Of a stretch of 64,000 bases of DNA, positions 51,515 to 60,280 are shown in pieces. The translations under genes and the position numbers were made by a program. This DNA comes from Pseudopedobacter sp035496935 (lineage in GTDB: Bacteria > Bacteroidota > Bacteroidia > Sphingobacteriales > Sphingobacteriaceae). The stretch is from positions 186,001-250,000 of the forward strand of contig DATJED010000023.1 in the NCBI GenBank assembly GCA_035496935.1, read 5' to 3'. The notes beneath the pieces were generated by a model, which was not told the DNA's origin, made no database searches, and saw only the letters and a program-made list of their open reading frames with translations. Positions within the stretch are counted from its first letter, which is position 1. Each line of letters starts with the position of its first letter.

Positions 51515-51964
51515 ATGGAGTTATACAGGTTGGGGGTTTGCCGTTATGCTGATAATTTAAGTGGCGAGGGCGCAAAAATGTATAGCGGAAGATGGAACTC
51601 TGAAGGTGTGCCTGTTGTATATTTTGCAAGTTCGAGAGCTTTGGCGGTGTTAGAGGTTTTGGTGCATTTGCCAACCGGCCTGCTTCCAAGTAATTTTTGT
51701 ATGGCGAGATTTGAGGTAGAAGCAGATTTTGTCGAATTCCAGGCAGAAGATTTACCACAAAAATGGCAAAGCTATCCTTTTTTAAAACGTACTCAGGTTT
51801 TAGGGAACCAATTTTTTAGGGAAAATAAATCACTGTTGTTGAAAGTTCCATCGGCGATTGTAAATGGCGATTTTAATTATATTGCCAATCCGCTACATCC
51901 AGATATCAAAAAACTCAAATTTTTGGAGAAAGTCAGTTTTTCCTTTGATGACAGACTGCTGTAA
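51515..51964 (+). CDS. RES-domain toxin
   Basis: 149 residues. The RES fold is recognisable from YRLGVCRYADN (4-14), MYSGRWNSEG near 27-36 with the conserved Arg, YFASSRALAVLEVLVHL near 42-58 with the conserved Glu, and a C-terminal NPLHPDIKKL. RES toxins degrade NAD+ and arrest growth. The ATG follows the antitoxin stop immediately (TAGATG), so production is coupled. All expected conserved residues appear present, so the toxin is probably functional. Confidence 0.92.
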   Translation: MELYRLGVCRYADNLSGEGAKMYSGRWNSEGVPVVYFASSRALAVLEVLVHLPTGLLPSNFCMARFEVEADFVEFQAEDLPQKWQSYPFLKRTQVLGNQFFRENKSLLLKVPSAIVNGDFNYIANPLHPDIKKLKFLEKVSFSFDDRLL

Positions 51965-51967
51965 GCA

Positions 51968-52936
51968 CTAGACAACCATCAGGTTACAGCCTCTGATGTC
52001 ACTATCATCAAATCTTCCTAAAACTTCAAAAGAACCGTCAGTAAATGTCTTGCCAAGATCCTGCGTGGCTATAAAAGAACAGGAATTAAAGTTTGCCAAG
52101 TCGATGACATTTATTCCGCCAGATTTTCCATTGTTTAATAAACTTAAGGGATCATTGGTATCTCGGATTATAATTTTCATCCATGGCGGACATTCAAAAA
52201 TTCCATCGCCTTTAGAATAAGCCTGCGAGAGGAGTTCGGTCATCCCATACTCCGAATGAATTTTTGTTACGCCAAAACCTGTTGTTAAAACTTTATGCAG
52301 TTCTTCCCGCACCATTTCTTTTCTTTGGCCTTTCATTCCGCCTGTTTCCATTACAATTAATTCAGGAAAACTGGTTGGGTATTTTTCTACGAAATCCAAT
52401 AGCGCATAAGTAACGCCTATTAGAATGGTTTTTTGATTTCTTTGTTTTAGGTAAGTTAATGTTTCGTTCAGTTCGTTATGGTTGTGTAAAAAAAAGCCAC
52501 TTTTTGGATGGTTTGATTTTTTTATCAAATCTTCAACCATATAAATCAAAGAAGAGCCACCGCGTTCTAGATAATTAGGAAGCAGTGCTAAAATACAGCT
52601 ATCTTTAACACCTCCGTAAAAAAGCTCAAATGCCTTTAAATAACTTTGCTCGTATATTTTAACATCCTGCACATAATGTTTGCTGGTAATGTTTCCGGTT
52701 GTACCTGAGCTTGAAAACACCACATCGGCGAAGGCTTTGTCTTCAATAATTGAATGAGTTTTAAAAAAGGAAATGGGTAAAAAAGGTATTTCGGTATAAT
52801 GCCGAACTTCATCGGGGTTTATTTTAAGTGCGTTTACGAACGCTCTATAAACCTCAATAGTTTCATATTGTAGCTTAAAAACATCCAAACAGCTATGGTT
52901 AAATTCGGTTTCGTTCTGGATGTTGAAAATATTCAT
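51968..52936 (-). CDS. LuxE-like acyl-protein synthetase
   Basis: 322 residues. It matches the LuxE / acyl-protein synthetase family (PF04443): VFSSSGTTGNITSKHY near 79-94 is an AMP-binding loop and HSEYGMTELLSQAY near 234-247 a conserved catalytic region. LuxE activates fatty acids as acyl-AMP; here no luxCDAB genes are present, so another acyl acceptor is likely. ATG 52936 is used. A perfect TACCTTTG element ends only 3 bases upstream, implying a leaderless or nearly leaderless mRNA. Confidence 0.8.
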   Translation of the reverse strand: MNIFNIQNETEFNHSCLDVFKLQYETIEVYRAFVNALKINPDEVRHYTEIPFLPISFFKTHSIIEDKAFADVVFSSSGTTGNITSKHYVQDVKIYEQSYLKAFELFYGGVKDSCILALLPNYLERGGSSLIYMVEDLIKKSNHPKSGFFLHNHNELNETLTYLKQRNQKTILIGVTYALLDFVEKYPTSFPELIVMETGGMKGQRKEMVREELHKVLTTGFGVTKIHSEYGMTELLSQAYSKGDGIFECPPWMKIIIRDTNDPLSLLNNGKSGGINVIDLANFNSCSFIATQDLGKTFTDGSFEVLGRFDDSDIRGCNLMVV

Positions 52937-52939
52937 GTC

Positions 52940-52947
52940 CAAAGGTA
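52940..52947 (-). promoter_or_regulatory. -7 element TACCTTTG directly before the luxE-like gene
   Basis: Perfect TAnnTTTG on the minus strand ending 3 bases before ATG 52936. Transcription would begin at or within the start codon. Confidence 0.45.
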
Positions 52948-52972
52948 ATAAAAGCTATTTCTTTTACTGTTC

Positions 52973-54169
52973 TTAGGGCTGATATTGGTAAACAATCTCA
53001 AAAGATTTGTTTTTAAGATTGGCGGAAACTTCTCCGATTTTTAAGTCCTTTTTTTGTGGCGTAGGTTCACAAACGTAATAATTGCTGCCGTTATATGAAA
53101 TTGGCTTGCCAACCGCTTTATCGAATTTTACAGCCATTGTAATATGGGTTGGGTACAATAAAGTAATCATTGGTAAGTTGTAAATTTCTTTTACTAAATA
53201 AAAAAATAACGCCGCCCGGTCGTCGCAATCGCTATAATCACTAAATAAGGTTTGTTCTGGCGATAAGCGTTTTTCTTTGCCGAAATTATCTTCGTCTGGT
53301 TCATACAAAAAAGCATTTCTGGTAAAGCGCATCAGATAATCTACTCCTTTTATCTGGCTCATTCCTTTTATGTTTCTTTTTAAAAGAGGAATTAAAGAAC
53401 CGTAGGTTTCTTTGCTTAACGGGATATTAAAATATGATTCGAAATCGACAACGGGATAATTTTTGAAAATCGTTTCCAAGTCGTTACTAAGTTTGATGTT
53501 AAAATTATAGACTTTCTTATGGAAATTGAAAATAATAAGTTTGTCTTTGTAATCTTGCGGATTAAAATCGGGTATTTGGGTTACTTTATAAGAGAAAGCA
53601 TTTTTTGCTTCGGCGATATAAATATTTACAGCATTTAGTTTACCTGTTAAATAATGGGTGTCTTTATAATCATGAAAATTTAAACAAACAAATTGCTTTC
53701 CCTCTGCTTTAAAAAAAGGAATGTCGCTGATGTCTTCATCGCTCCAAACATAAAATAAAAGCTGCCGGTTTTCACCAATGGCTAGACGAGTATCGTATCC
53801 GGATTTTGCCAGAAAAAACCATTTATAAAGCGTATAACGTTCGTAGTTTTCTTCTTTCGGGCTGATCTGTTGGACAGTTTTCCTGATCAATTGATAATAA
53901 AACCAATCATTTAAATGTTTTTCTGTTTTATAATTCATCAGTAAATTAAGAACCTCATCGGTTTTGGCTTGAGTTAGCTTATAGTAAAAATCGGCAATTT
54001 TCTTTTCAGTAACTTTTCCGTCGAATTTGATATAAATGCTAGAATCTGTAGAGATATTAAAAGTTTTATTATAAAATTGAAAGGCAATATTTTGCGCATT
54101 CACTTTTTTTATCGGAACAAAAAAAATAAAGCAGATGGTAATGAAATATGGTGCAAAAAGAGTTTTCAA
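52973..54169 (-). CDS. Exported transglutaminase-like protein
   Basis: 398 residues with signal peptide (1-25, ending NAQ). Near residue 310 YSDCDDRAALFFYLV, then PTHITMAV and YYVCEPT, give the Cys-His-acidic order and spacing of the transglutaminase/cysteine-protease fold. No close family can be named. The N-terminal 280 residues are not recognised. It is the only gene of its unit; the spacer behind it faces the gld genes. Confidence 0.6.
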   Translation of the reverse strand: MKTLFAPYFITICFIFFVPIKKVNAQNIAFQFYNKTFNISTDSSIYIKFDGKVTEKKIADFYYKLTQAKTDEVLNLLMNYKTEKHLNDWFYYQLIRKTVQQISPKEENYERYTLYKWFFLAKSGYDTRLAIGENRQLLFYVWSDEDISDIPFFKAEGKQFVCLNFHDYKDTHYLTGKLNAVNIYIAEAKNAFSYKVTQIPDFNPQDYKDKLIIFNFHKKVYNFNIKLSNDLETIFKNYPVVDFESYFNIPLSKETYGSLIPLLKRNIKGMSQIKGVDYLMRFTRNAFLYEPDEDNFGKEKRLSPEQTLFSDYSDCDDRAALFFYLVKEIYNLPMITLLYPTHITMAVKFDKAVGKPISYNGSNYYVCEPTPQKKDLKIGEVSANLKNKSFEIVYQYQP

Positions 54170-54232
54170 TTTTGTTAAAACTAAATTTACCTAAAATTTA
54201 AATAGCCTTTATATTAAGTTTTTCTTTTTTTT

Positions 54233-54337
54233 ATCAATTATGAAAAAAGAGACGTTGATAAATACTACGATGCTATTTCAGAATATTTAAAAGACGTGGT
54301 TTTTATTCCAAATTTTATAGATTTGGTTATTAAATAA
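54233..54337 (+). pseudogene. Possible gene remnant upstream of gldA
   Basis: A 34-codon open frame without an in-frame ATG ends with TAA 13 bases before the gldA start; its end reads KYYDAISEYLKDVV then FIPNFIDLVIK. The composition looks protein-like, but there is no start codon and no recognised family. It may be the tail of a lost gene or chance. Confidence 0.2.
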
Positions 54338-54349
54338 TACGAGCAAGTT

Positions 54350-55066
54350 TTGAGCATCAGCGTTAATGCATTAAGCAAAAATTACGGATTACAAAAAGCA
54401 GTTGATCAGATTTCTTTTGAGGCAAAACCTGGGAAAATATTGGGTTTTTTAGGGCCAAATGGCGCCGGTAAATCCACTACTATGAAAATGCTAACTTCTT
54501 TTATCCCTAAAACATCCGGCTCGGCAACGGTTTGCGGTTTTGATATCAGTAAAGATTCTTTGGAAGTACGGAAAAACATTGGTTATCTGCCAGAAAATAA
54601 CCCGCTTTATACAGAAATGTATGTAAAAGAATTTTTGCATTTTGTGGGCGAGGTTTATCATTTAAATAACCTGAAAGAGCGTGTTGTGGAGGTAATTAAA
54701 TTGACCGGCTTAGATAAGGAACAGCACAAAAAAATCGGACAACTTTCAAAAGGATATAAACAAAGGGTTGGTTTGGCGCAGGCAATTATTCATGACCCAA
54801 AGGTTTTGATTTTAGATGAACCAACATCAGGCTTAGACCCCAACCAGCTAATAGAAATTAGAACTTTGATTAAAGAACTGGGCAAAACCAAAACGGTAAT
54901 TTTATCAACCCATATTATGCAGGAGGTAGAAGCCATTTGCGACGAAGTTGTGATTATTAACAAAGGAAAAATCGTAGCAAATGATACTTTAACTGGGCTT
55001 TTATCGGCACATCAGGAAAAAACTTTGGAACCTATTTTTGTAAAACTTACCAGAGATTCGGTGTAG
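54350..55066 (+). CDS. gldA: Gld-type ABC transporter ATPase, short GldA-like
   Basis: 238 residues. Walker A GPNGAGKST (about 36-44), signature LSKGYKQR (about 135-142) and Walker B VLILDEPTSGLDP (about 153-165) are intact. It resembles GldA, the ATPase of the GldAFG transporter linked to gliding in Flavobacterium, but stops about 60 residues early, lacking the usual C-terminal domain. The start is TTG at 54350; there is no in-frame ATG before the conserved region. gldF follows after 27 bases. Confidence 0.82.
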   Translation: MSISVNALSKNYGLQKAVDQISFEAKPGKILGFLGPNGAGKSTTMKMLTSFIPKTSGSATVCGFDISKDSLEVRKNIGYLPENNPLYTEMYVKEFLHFVGEVYHLNNLKERVVEVIKLTGLDKEQHKKIGQLSKGYKQRVGLAQAIIHDPKVLILDEPTSGLDPNQLIEIRTLIKELGKTKTVILSTHIMQEVEAICDEVVIINKGKIVANDTLTGLLSAHQEKTLEPIFVKLTRDSV

Positions 55067-55093
55067 TTTTTATTTATAACAGAATTATAATTA

Positions 55094-55822
55094 ATGTTAA
55101 CCATTTATAAAAAAGAGCTTTTTGCTTACTTCAATTCCTTGGTTGCCTACATCACTATCGGCGTATTTTTGCTGGTTTTGAGCTTGTTACTATGGGTTTT
55201 CCCAGATACCAGTATATTGGATTACGGCTACGCCAGTTTAGATAGCTTGTTTAATACGGTTCCGTACCTGTTTATGTTTTTAATTCCGGCGATTACCATG
55301 CGTACATTTTCCGAGGAAAAAAAAGAGGGAACTTTCGAGCTTTTAGCTACCCGACCCTTAACGGATTGGCAGATTGTTTTTGGGAAATATTTGGCATCGT
55401 TAACGTTAGTGCTATTTGCATTATTGCCTACGTTGGTGTATTATATTTCTGTTTTTCAGTTAGGCGTAACCAAAGGAAATATCGATTCGGGAGCGGTAAT
55501 AGGTTCGTACATCGGGCTGTTTTTGTTGGGAGCGGCGTTTGTTGCAATCGGTGTTTTTTCTTCATCGCTAACCAAAAACCAGATTATCGCTTTTACTATT
55601 GCTATCTTCTTAAGCTTTTTCGCTTTCAGTGGATTTGATTCTGCTAGCCAGATTTTATCCCTGCAAAAATTCGATAGCATATTGATTAACCTGGGCATAA
55701 ACGAGCATTATCAATCTATAAGTCGGGGAGTTCTGGATTCTAGGGATTTGATTTATTTCCTTAGTGTGATTGCGTTGTTTCTGCTGATGACTAAAACAAT
55801 TTTGGGAGGTAGAAAATGGTAA
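55094..55822 (+). CDS. gldF: Gld-type ABC transporter permease
   Basis: 242 residues with six predicted membrane helices; MRTFSEEKKEGTFELLATRP near 74-93 is typical of GldF/ABC-2 permeases. It forms the membrane channel with GldA and GldG. Overlaps gldG by 7 bases. Confidence 0.9.
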   Translation: MLTIYKKELFAYFNSLVAYITIGVFLLVLSLLLWVFPDTSILDYGYASLDSLFNTVPYLFMFLIPAITMRTFSEEKKEGTFELLATRPLTDWQIVFGKYLASLTLVLFALLPTLVYYISVFQLGVTKGNIDSGAVIGSYIGLFLLGAAFVAIGVFSSSLTKNQIIAFTIAIFLSFFAFSGFDSASQILSLQKFDSILINLGINEHYQSISRGVLDSRDLIYFLSVIALFLLMTKTILGGRKW

Positions 55823-57510
55823 ATCAGCAAAGAAAAAAAGATATTTTACAATTGCTTTTTGCGTTGATTGCTATTGTTGCGGTAAATATAATTTCTCAGT
55901 ATGCTTTTACACGGATTGATTTTACAAAGGAAAAACGCTATACCATTTCGCCCGCCAGCATTCAAATTTTACAGAATTTAAAAGCGCCTGTAAAAATTAC
56001 GGTTTTCCTAGAAGGCGATTTCCCATCCGGGTTTAAACGTTTACGCAGTGCAACCAAAGATTTATTGATTGATTATAAAGCTTATGGGGGTAACAATATC
56101 CAGTTTGAATTTGTAAATCCGGTTGAGGGCAAAAATCAACAAGAGCAGGACGAAATTTACAATGAGCTAAGTCAAAAAGGGATTGAACCCACAAACCTGA
56201 GCGTTAAAACAGAATCGGGTTTAAGCCAAAAAGTGATTTTACCGGCGGCGATGGTAAGTTTTAACGATCAAAATATCCCGGTAAAACTGTTGCAGAACAG
56301 AATTGGTATTAGTCCTGAGGAAGTGTTGAACAACTCTATTCAAAATTTAGAATACGCTTTTTCATCGGCGATAAAAAAAGCGACTTCTGGCGGTAAGCCT
56401 CGAGTAGGTTTTACAGAAGGACATGGAGAGTTGGACGATTTGCAGTTGCAGGATGCCATGAAATCACTTTCGGATGGTTACGAAGTCGGGCGAATTAACT
56501 TAACCGATATAACGGGCGGCGGTTTGGATAAGCTGAAAGTAATGGTAATTGCGAAGCCGGAGACCAAATTTTCGGAACTCGAAAAGTACAAAATAGACCA
56601 GTTTCTGATGCGTGGCGGGAAAATCATCTGGACAATTGACCAAGTAAACGCTGATTTGGACAGTATGCGGAATACAGCTCGTGAAGAACAGCTCGCTTTT
56701 CAAAAAAAGTTAAATCTTGACGATCAGCTATTTACTTATGGAGTGCGGATAAATTACGATTTGGTGGGAGATATGAACTGTTCGCAAATCCCCGTAAATG
56801 TGGGAACGGTAGGCGGTCAACCTCAGCTTCAACTGGTTCCGTGGTTGTTTTATCCTATAATTATGCCGATAAGCACACATCCGCTGGTGAAAAATTTAGA
56901 TGGCATCAAAACAGAATTTATCAATACTATCGATACCATTTCAGTCGCTAATGTTAGGCATACGGTGCTGTTAACCACATCGCCTTTTAACCGGGAATTG
57001 GAGATACCAACTATTATTTCTTTAAAAATGATAGAGGATACTCCAAATCCTAAACGTTTTCAAAGTGTACCCAAACCTGTTTGTGTACTTTTGGAAGGAA
57101 ATTTTAAGTCGAATTTTTTAACACAGGCCGTTCCAGAAGGGGCAGATTTAGGGACTAAATCACTCCAAAAAAGTGTATTTACCAAAATGTTAGTATTTAG
57201 TGACGGTGATGTTTTTAAGAGTCAAATAAGTGGTAAAGACGGCTCGGTTTTTCCCCTCGGTTTTGATAGATATAACCAACAAACTTATGGCAACAAAACG
57301 TTTTTATTGAACGCAGTCGACTATCTTACAGATGATTCAGGCTTAATTGCATTAAGGTCAAAAGAAATTAAACTTAGGTTATTAGATAAAGGAAAATTAG
57401 TGGCCGAAAAACTGCGATGGCAGTTAATTAATACGTTAATTCCGCTAATTATTTTAATCTTTTTCGGAATTTTTCAACATCTTTATCGTAAACGAAAGTA
57501 TGCAGGTTAA
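55816..57510 (+). CDS. gldG: Gld-type ABC transporter substrate-binding protein
   Basis: 564 residues. A membrane helix near each end (about 12-30 and 540-556) brackets a large extracytoplasmic domain of the GldG/ABC_transp_aux type (FTRIDFTKEKRYTISPAS near 35; GGKIIWTIDQVNADLDSM near 274-291). Overlaps gldF by 7 bases. Its presence in a species that may not glide agrees with a wider transport role. Confidence 0.9.
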   Translation: MVNQQRKKDILQLLFALIAIVAVNIISQYAFTRIDFTKEKRYTISPASIQILQNLKAPVKITVFLEGDFPSGFKRLRSATKDLLIDYKAYGGNNIQFEFVNPVEGKNQQEQDEIYNELSQKGIEPTNLSVKTESGLSQKVILPAAMVSFNDQNIPVKLLQNRIGISPEEVLNNSIQNLEYAFSSAIKKATSGGKPRVGFTEGHGELDDLQLQDAMKSLSDGYEVGRINLTDITGGGLDKLKVMVIAKPETKFSELEKYKIDQFLMRGGKIIWTIDQVNADLDSMRNTAREEQLAFQKKLNLDDQLFTYGVRINYDLVGDMNCSQIPVNVGTVGGQPQLQLVPWLFYPIIMPISTHPLVKNLDGIKTEFINTIDTISVANVRHTVLLTTSPFNRELEIPTIISLKMIEDTPNPKRFQSVPKPVCVLLEGNFKSNFLTQAVPEGADLGTKSLQKSVFTKMLVFSDGDVFKSQISGKDGSVFPLGFDRYNQQTYGNKTFLLNAVDYLTDDSGLIALRSKEIKLRLLDKGKLVAEKLRWQLINTLIPLIILIFFGIFQHLYRKRKYAG

Positions 57511-57558
57511 AATTCATATTTTTGGTTTTTAAAAGCCTTAAACAAACAAGACAATAAG

Positions 57559-58683
57559 ATGAGATTCATTGTTTCTACGTCAACATTATTAAAACATTTA
57601 CAAGCGGTAAGCGGTGCGTTAAGCAATAGTGCTGTTCTGCCTATTCTCGAAAACTTTTTATTTGAGATTAAAGACACCACGTTAATTATATCTGCTACAG
57701 ATTTACAGACCAGTATGACCACTTCATTGGCTGTAGAATCAAAAGAAGGCGGTAAAATTGCTGTTCCGTCTAAAATATTATTAGATACTTTAAAAACCTT
57801 ACCCGAGCAACCAATTGCTTTTTCTGTAGATGATAACACTTTCGCTATAGAAATCAGCGCCGGTGACGGTAAATATCGCTTGAGCGGAGAAAACGGAGAA
57901 GATTTCCCTAAAATTCCAACCGTAGAGAACGCTTCATCTGTTAATCTGCCTGCATCCGTTTTGGCCGAAGCCATCAACAAAACAATTTTTGCGGTAAGTA
58001 ATGATGAATTGCGCCCGGCGATGACAGGTGTTTTTTGTCAGCTATCGCCACAAAACGTTACGTTTGTTGCAACCGATGCGCATAAATTAGTAAGGTATAG
58101 AAGAAATGATGCAAAGGCCGAAGAAGCTACTTCATTTATTTTGCCTCGTAAAGCTTTAAACCTTTTGAAATCTTCTATTCCTGCAGAAGATATCAACGTT
58201 TCTATTGAATATAATTCAACCAGCGCATTTTTTAAATTCGCAAACATCAATTTGATTTGCCGTTTAATTGACGAACGTTACCCGGATTATGAAGCGGTAA
58301 TTCCTCAAAACAATCCAAATAAATTAACTTTAGACAGAGCATTGTTTTTGAACTGCTTAAAAAGGGTAGTAATTTTCGCCAACAAAACTACTCACCAAGT
58401 AAGGTTGAAAATATCGGGAGCGGAACTGAACATTTCATCAGAAGATATTGATTTTGCAAACGAAGCACATGAGCGCATCAGTTGCCAGTTTGATGGTGAA
58501 GATATGGAAATTGGATTCAACGCTAAGTTTTTAATTGAGATGCTGAACAACTTATCCGGCGATGAAATTACCATTGAAATGAGTACGCCAAACCGAGCCG
58601 GAATTTTGTTCCCAAGTATTAAGGACGATAACGAAGATATTTTAATGTTGGTAATGCCTGTAATGTTGAACAACCACGCATAA
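57559..58683 (+). CDS. dnaN: DNA polymerase III beta subunit (sliding clamp)
   Basis: 374 residues, full length, three repeated clamp domains. MRFIVSTSTLLKHLQAVSGA at the start and LVMPVMLNN at the end are typical. It forms the ring that holds replicative polymerase on DNA. It lies behind gldG rather than next to dnaA, so it is not at the replication origin here. Confidence 0.97.
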   Translation: MRFIVSTSTLLKHLQAVSGALSNSAVLPILENFLFEIKDTTLIISATDLQTSMTTSLAVESKEGGKIAVPSKILLDTLKTLPEQPIAFSVDDNTFAIEISAGDGKYRLSGENGEDFPKIPTVENASSVNLPASVLAEAINKTIFAVSNDELRPAMTGVFCQLSPQNVTFVATDAHKLVRYRRNDAKAEEATSFILPRKALNLLKSSIPAEDINVSIEYNSTSAFFKFANINLICRLIDERYPDYEAVIPQNNPNKLTLDRALFLNCLKRVVIFANKTTHQVRLKISGAELNISSEDIDFANEAHERISCQFDGEDMEIGFNAKFLIEMLNNLSGDEITIEMSTPNRAGILFPSIKDDNEDILMLVMPVMLNNHA

Positions 58684-58762
58684 ACGATGTTTTTAATTTA
58701 TTTAAATGGCTTGGTATAATAAACTGAGCCATTTTCGTTTTGTTTGATAACGGTAGATAAAT

Positions 58763-59473
58763 ATGTTGAAATCGATAAAAAACTTTTCTATAGCCATCTT
58801 GAGCATTTGCGCTTTAAGTTGTTTTTTGTGCAGTTGTGATCCAGTTGGCGAAGAGTTGCGTTTGGGCCAGGCAAATTTGCGCATCATAAATGCTGCACCG
58901 GATGCCAACGAATATAGTTTTTTTTTTAATGACACCCTAAAAACCGATCAGGCATTGAAATTTGGAGAGGGTAGCGGATATAAACCTGTTTCAGCGGGAA
59001 CAAATAATGTTGTTACAAAGTTAAACGACGCGATTATCTCAAACACAAATATTGATTTGTTTTTACAGCAAAACACAAATTACACCTTGTTTTTAGCAGG
59101 TATAGCTTCAAAAGATTCGCTGATTTACATTTCCACTTTAGATAAAAATCAAATCTTATCCGATACCATGGCCACAGTTAGATTTATCAATGTTTCACCT
59201 GATGCGACTAATTTAAACCTTGTCTTTCAGAAAGATTTAGTGGACAGCGTAAGCGTAATTAGTAACATCAATTACAGAACTGCATCGCAATATGTTAAAG
59301 TAAAACCGTTAAATTATTTTTTACGTGTTAAAAAATCAGCAGGGGCGGTGCGATTAGCGAATCTTGATAATTATAAATTGGAAGCCGGTAAAATATATAC
59401 TTTCTGGACAAAAGGGTTAGTAAACGGTAGTGGTGATTACGTTTTAGAGCTCAAAGTTTTACAGGACAATTAG
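58763..59473 (+). CDS. DUF4397-domain lipoprotein
   Basis: 236 residues. Signal peptide with a cysteine-rich end FLCSC (C25 the likely lipid site). Two Ig-like repeats resembling DUF4397 follow: LRIINAAPDANEYSFFFND near 37-55 and VRFINVSPDATNLNLVF near 134-150. Such proteins are probably surface-exposed and of unknown function. Independent gene. Confidence 0.78.
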   Translation: MLKSIKNFSIAILSICALSCFLCSCDPVGEELRLGQANLRIINAAPDANEYSFFFNDTLKTDQALKFGEGSGYKPVSAGTNNVVTKLNDAIISNTNIDLFLQQNTNYTLFLAGIASKDSLIYISTLDKNQILSDTMATVRFINVSPDATNLNLVFQKDLVDSVSVISNINYRTASQYVKVKPLNYFLRVKKSAGAVRLANLDNYKLEAGKIYTFWTKGLVNGSGDYVLELKVLQDN

Positions 59474-59530
59474 AAAAGAAATAATTCTGTAAATAAATCA
59501 AATCAATTAAAAATATGCAAAGGTAATGGT

Positions 59531-59538
59531 TAGCTTTG
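59531..59538 (+). promoter_or_regulatory. -7 element TAGCTTTG of the dedA gene
   Basis: Perfect TAnnTTTG. It overlaps the upstream TTG at 59536, so it supports TTG 59554 as the true start. Confidence 0.4.
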
Positions 59539-59553
59539 CACAAAAAAATCCCA

Positions 59554-60207
59554 TTGGAAACATTAAATTATATCCTCGAATTCATCATACATATTGATGT
59601 TCATTTAAGTGAAATTATAAGAGACTACCGTGTTTGGACTTACTTAATCTTATTTCTTATCATTTTTGCAGAAACTGGACTAGTAGTGGTCCCTTTTTTA
59701 CCGGGAGATTCATTATTGATTGCGGCGGGCGCATTGGTATCAGTAGGAGATACCGGTATAAATATTTACCTGCTAGCTTTATTGTTAATTATAGCGGCAA
59801 TTGTTGGAAATACGGTGAATTATGAGATTGGTAGGTATTTAGGTATTCGCGTATTTAAACCAGGAAACAGGATTCTTAAAGAAGAATATTTAGAGAAAAC
59901 TCAAGCTTTTTTCTTGAAACACGGCGCCAAAGCAATTATTATCGGCAGATTTTTACCGATTTTAAGAACGGTAGTGCCATTTGTGGCGGGTATTGGAAAA
60001 TTAGGGCGCCCAAGGTTTAATTATTTGAATGTGGTTGGTGGTATAATATGGATTGTACTATTTCTCTTCGCAGGATATTTTTTAGGTCAGTTTGCCTTCT
60101 TTAAGAATAATTTTTCGCTAATTGTTTTGATAGTGATTATTGTTACCATTTTACCTGCAGTGTATGCCGCGGTAGCGAGCCGTTTCCCTAAAAAAGAAAC
60201 TAAATAA
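59554..60207 (+). CDS. DedA-family membrane protein
   Basis: 217 residues, several membrane helices. ETGLVVVPFLPGDSLLIAAGA near 44-64 and GRFLPILRTVVPFVAGIG near 136-153 are the DedA motifs with the acidic and arginine residues. DedA proteins recycle undecaprenyl phosphate or flip lipids and maintain proton motive force. No ATG is available; TTG 59554 follows the -7 element at 59531-59538, whereas TTG 59536 lies inside it. Confidence 0.85.
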   Translation: METLNYILEFIIHIDVHLSEIIRDYRVWTYLILFLIIFAETGLVVVPFLPGDSLLIAAGALVSVGDTGINIYLLALLLIIAAIVGNTVNYEIGRYLGIRVFKPGNRILKEEYLEKTQAFFLKHGAKAIIIGRFLPILRTVVPFVAGIGKLGRPRFNYLNVVGGIIWIVLFLFAGYFLGQFAFFKNNFSLIVLIVIIVTILPAVYAAVASRFPKKETK

Positions 60208-60220
60208 GAGGATATATAAA

Positions 60221-60257
60221 AACCACGTAGCTTCTAAAAAGCTACGTGGTTTTTTTT
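60221..60257 (+). terminator. Bidirectional terminator
   Basis: AACCACGTAGC and GCTACGTGGTT form an 11-bp perfect stem with a 9-base loop, with T-runs on both strands, between the convergent dedA and rluA-type genes. Confidence 0.92.
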
Positions 60258-60280
60258 AGGATTTATAAATCTTCTTGCAC

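Noticed and set aside
57559..58683. Replication origin near dnaN
   Set aside because: No dnaA gene and no cluster of DnaA-box-like sequences was seen around it; dnaN stands behind gldG.
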